Below, piece after piece: positions 60,359-64,000 of a stretch of DNA of 64,000 nt. A program made the position numbers and the translations under genes. The notes under the pieces are model-generated. The model ran no database searches. It was not told the DNA's origin and saw only the letters and a program-made list of their open reading frames with translations. Within the stretch, counting starts at the first letter, position 1. The number at the start of each line of letters is the position of its first letter. This DNA comes from Streptomyces xanthochromogenes (lineage in GTDB: Bacteria > Actinomycetota > Actinomycetes > Streptomycetales > Streptomycetaceae): assembly GCF_014650455.1 (NCBI RefSeq), contig NZ_BMUZ01000006.1:310001-374000 (forward strand), read 5' to 3'.

Positions 60359-60990
60359 TCCGTGCTCCCGCACCGCCGTGCTCCGCCCAGTTTCGCGTGC
60401 GTGCGGGGCGGGCTGCTTTTGCTTGCCGGCGGGGCACGATACCGCTTGCCGGTTACTCGGCTGCGGGCCGTGGTCGCTTGTCGCGCAGTTCCCCGCGCCC
60501 CTGGAACCCGTTGTCGGTCGGCGTCGCACCGTGCGTGGTTGCTCGCGCAGTTCCCCGCGCCCCTAGAACCCGTTGCCGGTCGGCGTCGCACCGTGCGTGG
60601 TTGCTCGCGCAGTTCCCCGCGCCCCTGAACCCGCCTTCGTCCGCGGACCGCGGGGCCGTTCGCGCAGTTCCCCGCGCCCCCAACCCCCTTTTCGGCTGCG
60701 GACCGTGCCCGCTTCTCGCGCAGTTCCTCGCGCCCCTGGCAGTACCGGTTCTGGGGCACCTTCAGCCTGTCATGGGGGTCCCCCCTGGCCCTTAAGGCCT
60801 TGGGGGAGATTGAGGACGAGCGCCGTTCAGGCGCGAACGGGGGTGCAGGGGGCGGAGCCCCTTGCGGGGGTTCGAGGGGCGCAGCCCCTCAGCGGGTCTG
60901 GGGCGCAGCCCCAGGGCTCAGCCGATGCAACCCGCTATATGGGCGGGCGGGAGGGCAGACCCCCCGGGGCCCGGGGCGCAGCCCCCGGGG
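60359..60990. repeat. Repeat-rich gene-free region
   Basis: The word CGCGCAGTTCC(C/T)CGCGCCCC occurs five times (60482, 60544, 60606, 60661 and 60717); the first three are spaced 62 bp and almost identical throughout. It is a repeat seen between genes across Streptomyces genomes, from memory. Further right are three small hairpins, GGGGCGGAGCCCC (60849), AGGGGCGCAGCCCCT (60875) and TGGGGCGCAGCCCCA (60899). No gene is evident in the 630 bp. Confidence 0.85.
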
Positions 60991-62526
60991 TCAGTGGGCG
61001 TTGTCCGTGGGGCGGAGGTCGCCCGGGATCTTCGCCCAGGCGAGGCCCGCGGCGGCCAACGGCAACACCGCGGCCAGCAGGAACGTCGGCGTCATGCCCG
61101 CCGTGAAGGCCGCCGAGGCCCGCTCCAGGAGCAGCGCCCCGGCCGGCCCGCCGAGCGAGGACGCCACATGGGCCGCCTCGCCGACCGAGTCGCGTACGGA
61201 CGCGGTCGCGGCCCCGTCCAGACCGAGCTCGGGCAGCTTGGCCCGGTACAGGGCCGCCGCGATGCTGCCGAGGATGGCGACGCCCATGGCGGCGCCCAGC
61301 TCGTAGCAGGTCTCCTCGACGGCGGCCGCACCGCTGACGTGCTCCTTGGGGGCCGAGGCCATCAGGGTCACCGAGGCCGCCGTGGTCGCGATGCCGACAC
61401 CACAGCCGAGCACGCCGAGCGCCACGGCGACGCCCGGGTAGGCCAGCGGCCCGGACTGCTGGAACAGCCAGGGCAGGGCGAGGCCCGCCGTCATCAGGAG
61501 CAGCCCGCCTCCGATCACGTGCCGGATCGGCAGCCGGTGCATCAGGACCGGGGTCACCAGCGAGGTGACGACCAGGCCGAGCGGCGCCGGAAGCAGCCGC
61601 ACACCGGCCTCCAGGGGGCTGTAGCCCTGGCCGTACTGGAACCACTGGGTGACGAGGAACAGCGCGGAGCCGAGCGCGATCATCCCGAGGAAGATCGACG
61701 CGGCGGCGATGCTGAAGGAGCGGTTGGTGAAGAGCCGCACATGGAAGAGCGGGTGGGCGAGCCGCAGCTGACGGCGGACGAACACGGTGAGCGCGACGGC
61801 GGCCACCACGAGCAGCACCCAGGCGACGGGGTCGGCCGGGCCGCCCTTGCCGAGCTGCTTGATGCCGCCGGCCAGGGCAAGCATGCCGACGACGGACTGG
61901 CCCACGCCCCACCAGTCCCAGCGGCCTTCGCGGGGCTGACGCGACTCGGGCAGGATCCAGGCACCCAACGCGATGATCACCAGGGCGACCGGGATGTTGA
62001 TCAGGAACGCGGACTGCCAGCCGTTCTGCTCCACGAGCAGACCGCCGACCACCGGGCCGAGCGCCATGCCGCCGCCGAAGACCGCCGCCCACACCGCGTA
62101 GGCGAGGGCGCGCTCACGGGCGTCGGTGAAGACGTCGCGCAGGATCGACAGGGTGGACGGCATGATGGCCGCACCGCCGACGCCGAGCAGCGCACGGGCG
62201 CCGATGACCTGCCAGGCCGCGGTCGCGAACACCGCCATCAGGGAGGCGAGCGCGAAGATCGCGAAGCCGGTGAGCAGGAGTCGCTTGCGCCCCCAGCGGT
62301 CGCCGAGCGCGCCGGCCGTCACCAGGAGGCCGGAGAGCGCGAGCGCGTACACGTCGATGATCCACAGCTGCTGTACGGAGCTGGGCTGAAGGTCGCTGAC
62401 CAGGGAGGGGAAGGCGACGTTGAGGATCGTGGTGTCCATCGCGATGAGCAGCAGGCTGCCGGACAGGATCGCGAGAACGAGCCAGCGCCGGGGGTCGAGG
62501 GCCGGCGTGCCGAGGGGCGACGTCAT
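60991..62526 (-). CDS. DHA2/EmrB-QacA family MFS efflux transporter
   Basis: 511 aa, 14 transmembrane helices. LIAMDTTILNVAFPSLVSDL is the DHA2 motif C region, ALGDRWGRKRLLLTGFAIFALAS motif A, and VFGGGMALGPVVGGLLVEQNGWQSAFLINIP motif C. It should export drugs or dyes by proton antiport. GGAG precedes the ATG, and a 20-bp palindrome lies between the promoter and the gene. Its regulator is not in the window. Confidence 0.92.
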   Translation of the reverse strand: MTSPLGTPALDPRRWLVLAILSGSLLLIAMDTTILNVAFPSLVSDLQPSSVQQLWIIDVYALALSGLLVTAGALGDRWGRKRLLLTGFAIFALASLMAVFATAAWQVIGARALLGVGGAAIMPSTLSILRDVFTDARERALAYAVWAAVFGGGMALGPVVGGLLVEQNGWQSAFLINIPVALVIIALGAWILPESRQPREGRWDWWGVGQSVVGMLALAGGIKQLGKGGPADPVAWVLLVVAAVALTVFVRRQLRLAHPLFHVRLFTNRSFSIAAASIFLGMIALGSALFLVTQWFQYGQGYSPLEAGVRLLPAPLGLVVTSLVTPVLMHRLPIRHVIGGGLLLMTAGLALPWLFQQSGPLAYPGVAVALGVLGCGVGIATTAASVTLMASAPKEHVSGAAAVEETCYELGAAMGVAILGSIAAALYRAKLPELGLDGAATASVRDSVGEAAHVASSLGGPAGALLLERASAAFTAGMTPTFLLAAVLPLAAAGLAWAKIPGDLRPTDNAH

Positions 62527-62544
62527 GGAACACTCCAGTATCGA

Positions 62545-62564
62545 ATGAGACATTAGTGTCTCAT
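62545..62564. promoter_or_regulatory. 20-bp palindromic operator for the MFS gene
   Basis: ATGAGACA-TTAG-TGTCTCAT is a perfect 8-4-8 inverted repeat 19 bp upstream of the MFS start, in the position of a promoter. TetR-family repressors of efflux pumps commonly use such sites. Confidence 0.75.
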
Positions 62565-62625
62565 GATCTGAAGGAACTCGCACACCTGGTCGCACGCGCA
62601 CCGCCGGCTGCTTCAGGGAACGACA

Positions 62626-62661
62626 GAACGGCCCCCCTCGCGAGTGCGAGGGGGGCCGTTC
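62626..62661 (-). terminator. Terminator of the glycerate kinase gene
   Basis: 16-bp perfect arms around a 4-nt GAGT loop, 15 bp beyond the kinase stop on the minus strand. It separates the kinase from the MFS gene. Confidence 0.9.
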
Positions 62662-62675
62662 CGAGGCGGGGCGCT

Positions 62676-63830
62676 CTAACGCAGGAAGTCGTTCGCGATG
62701 TTCTGGGCGACCTGCTCCAGGAGGGGGCCCGCGTTCGCCATGCAGCGAGCCGGGTCGGATTCGAGGTCCGTCAGTGCGTAGGCGCGGCGGATGCCGGCCT
62801 CGCCGAGCTGGCCCGGGTGGAGCAGCAGGCGGCCGCACACCGCGACGACCTCGATGCCCGCCGCCCGCGCCGCCGCCGCGACACCCGCCGGGGCCTTGCC
62901 GTGCAGGGTCTGCTCGTCGAGCGAACCCTCGCCGGTGATGACCAGGGTGGCCCCCGCGAGCGCGGGAGCGAAGCCGAGGACGTCGAGCATGACCTCGATG
63001 CCGGGCCGGAAGGTGGCGTCGAGCGCCACGAGCGCGCCGTAGCCGATGCCGCCCGCGGCTCCCGCGCCCGGGGCGAGCGCGGCCTCGGCCGCCTTCTCGC
63101 CGAGCACGCCTTCCAGGACCTTGGCGTAGTGGGCCAGAGCCGCGTCCAGGGTGGCCACGTCCTCGGGCGAGGCGCCCTTCTGCGGGCCGTAGATCGCCGG
63201 GGCGCCCTTCGGGCCGGTCAGCGGATTGTCGACATCGCTGGCGAGGACGAGCTCCACGTCCTCGAAGCGGGCGTCGAGCCCCGAGAAGTCGGCCGTCGCG
63301 AGGTCGGCGAGCGCGCCGCCGCCGGGGCCGACGGGCTCGCCCGAGGCGTCCAGGAAACGGGCGCCGAGCGCGGCCAGCATGCCAGCTCCGCCGTCGGTCG
63401 TGGCGCTGCCGCCGACACCGAACACGATGGTCCGCGCGCCCGCGTCGAGGGCGGCGAGCAGCAGCTCGCCGGAGCCGTGCGTGGTGGCGGTGAGCGCCGC
63501 GAAGACCCCCTCGGGCAGGTGCTGGAGCCCGGAGGCCTCCGCCATCTCGACCACGGCCACACCGTCGCGTACCGCGTACGCGGCGGTCACCGGGGTGCCT
63601 AGCGGGCCGGTCACCCGCACCTCGCGGCGCTCGAATCCGGCCGCCACCGCGGCCGCCACCGTGCCGTCGCCGCCGTCGGCGACCGGCAGGGTCTCCACCC
63701 GCAGATCCGGGACGACCCGCCGCAGCCCGGCCGTCACCCGCTCCGCGACCTGTACGGCCGTGAGCGAGCCCTTGAACTTGTCCGCCGCCACGAGTACGCG
63801 GGCGGTCTCCAAAACTGCGCCGTCCGTCAC
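62676..63830 (-). CDS. Glycerate kinase (GarK/GlxK type)
   Basis: 384 aa from a GTG with AAGGG upstream. VLVAADKFKGSLTAVQVAERV, VADGGDGTV, GSATTDGGAGMLAALGARF, SDVDNPLTG and ITGEGSLDEQTLHGKAPAGVA are those of the type-2 glycerate kinase family. It phosphorylates D-glycerate from glyoxylate or glycerate use, which would fit the glyoxylate produced by the malyl-CoA lyase (inferred). Confidence 0.95.
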   Translation of the reverse strand: MTDGAVLETARVLVAADKFKGSLTAVQVAERVTAGLRRVVPDLRVETLPVADGGDGTVAAAVAAGFERREVRVTGPLGTPVTAAYAVRDGVAVVEMAEASGLQHLPEGVFAALTATTHGSGELLLAALDAGARTIVFGVGGSATTDGGAGMLAALGARFLDASGEPVGPGGGALADLATADFSGLDARFEDVELVLASDVDNPLTGPKGAPAIYGPQKGASPEDVATLDAALAHYAKVLEGVLGEKAAEAALAPGAGAAGGIGYGALVALDATFRPGIEVMLDVLGFAPALAGATLVITGEGSLDEQTLHGKAPAGVAAAARAAGIEVVAVCGRLLLHPGQLGEAGIRRAYALTDLESDPARCMANAGPLLEQVAQNIANDFLR

Positions 63831-64000
63831 CTTGCTATCCCTTGCTTTCGAACAGGCAGTCGCGCCGCTTCAGACCCTATCCGCCCGGCGCGCGCCTGCC
63901 CATAGCCACCGGGGTCCACGGACGGCGCGCCACCCCACAAAATGCATACATCCCACACCATAGTGGGGCGACATGAGCATGGATTCGATCGATCATTCCG
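63831..64000 (+). other. Right-edge region with possible 5' end of another gene
   Basis: GTGGGG lies 4 nt before the ATG at 63973, which opens MSMDSIDHS to the window end. The run CATACATCCC near 63940-63955 is AT-rich and could be a promoter or operator. The nine codons do not allow a family call. Confidence 0.4.

Noticed and set aside
60862-62556. 564-codon plus-strand frame
   Set aside because: It is antisense to the MFS gene and has Arg/Gly/His-rich low-complexity composition with no family features.

Overview
The window is about 72% GC, with GTG/TTG starts, GC-rich third codon positions and Streptomyces marker genes (gas-vesicle cluster, ANTAR/GAF regulators, SpoIIE phosphatase, ethylmalonyl-CoA operon). 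It is almost certainly a Streptomyces chromosome. From memory, the order gas-vesicle genes ... hbd-tetR-ccr-meaA-mcl-mch-mcd-psd-pssA resembles the S. coelicolor SCO646x-SCO650x region read backwards. No tRNA, rRNA, IS element, prophage, CRISPR array or biosynthetic cluster was recognised.

Layout. 1-0.58 kb: the end of a DedA membrane protein. 0.57-0.83 kb: eight copies of an operator-like palindrome. 0.9-3.3 kb: a NAPE-PLD-like metallo-beta-lactamase protein and an aminotransferase-fold protein with no lysine at all. 3.5-6.7 kb: ANTAR, PAS/GAF and SigB/SigF-type sigma factor genes, the sigma factor with a long repetitive tail. 7.1-8.5 kb: a PAP2-lipid kinase fusion. 8.8-13.3 kb: a translationally coupled gas-vesicle operon gvpO-A-F-G-J-L-S-K behind a holin-X-like gene. 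13.6-18 kb: a methyltransferase, an ECF sigma factor with membrane partner, a VOC protein and an M48 protease. 18.2-21.6 kb: a one-polypeptide molybdopterin oxidoreductase/flavin reductase/ferredoxin. 21.8-25.3 kb: a DUF5107/TPR protein and small genes.

25.5-27.4 kb: a GntR regulator and an adenosine deaminase share an operator word (CTTGTCAGACAA), and the deaminase mRNA looks leaderless. 27.3-34.3 kb: a peptidase run (M55 D-aminopeptidase, M20, S9, S66 LD-carboxypeptidase, then a CocE-type hydrolase) that fits salvage of cell-wall-type peptides. 34.5-39.4 kb: a flavin reductase, a TPR-like hypothetical, an alpha/beta hydrolase, an orphan receiver-like protein behind a 22-bp x5 tandem repeat, and a methyltransferase. 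39.6-47.5 kb: a SpoIIE/HATPase phosphatase, an MFS exporter with three Ig-like C-terminal domains, SRPBCC, an Rv2578c-type radical SAM gene with a perfect LexA core, RidA and a HEAT-repeat protein. 47.6-49 kb: a TPR protein like a LuxR-type regulator that lost its DNA-binding end.

49.4-60.3 kb: the assimilatory ethylmalonyl-CoA pathway (double-domain 3-hydroxybutyryl-CoA dehydrogenase, TetR, Ccr, ethylmalonyl-CoA mutase, malyl-CoA lyase, mesaconyl-CoA hydratase, methylsuccinyl-CoA dehydrogenase), then phosphatidylserine decarboxylase and synthase. The ccr promoter has a perfect palindrome exactly in its -35/-10 spacer. 60.3-61 kb is a repeat-rich gene-free stretch. 61-63.8 kb carry a drug-efflux MFS gene with a 20-bp operator and a glycerate kinase. 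The right edge may hold the first codons of another gene.

No single undescribed multi-gene system is certain. The best leads are the lysine-free aminotransferase-fold protein, the self-contained Mo oxidoreductase, the operator-like array at 0.57-0.83 kb, and several regulator/operator pairs that can be tested directly.
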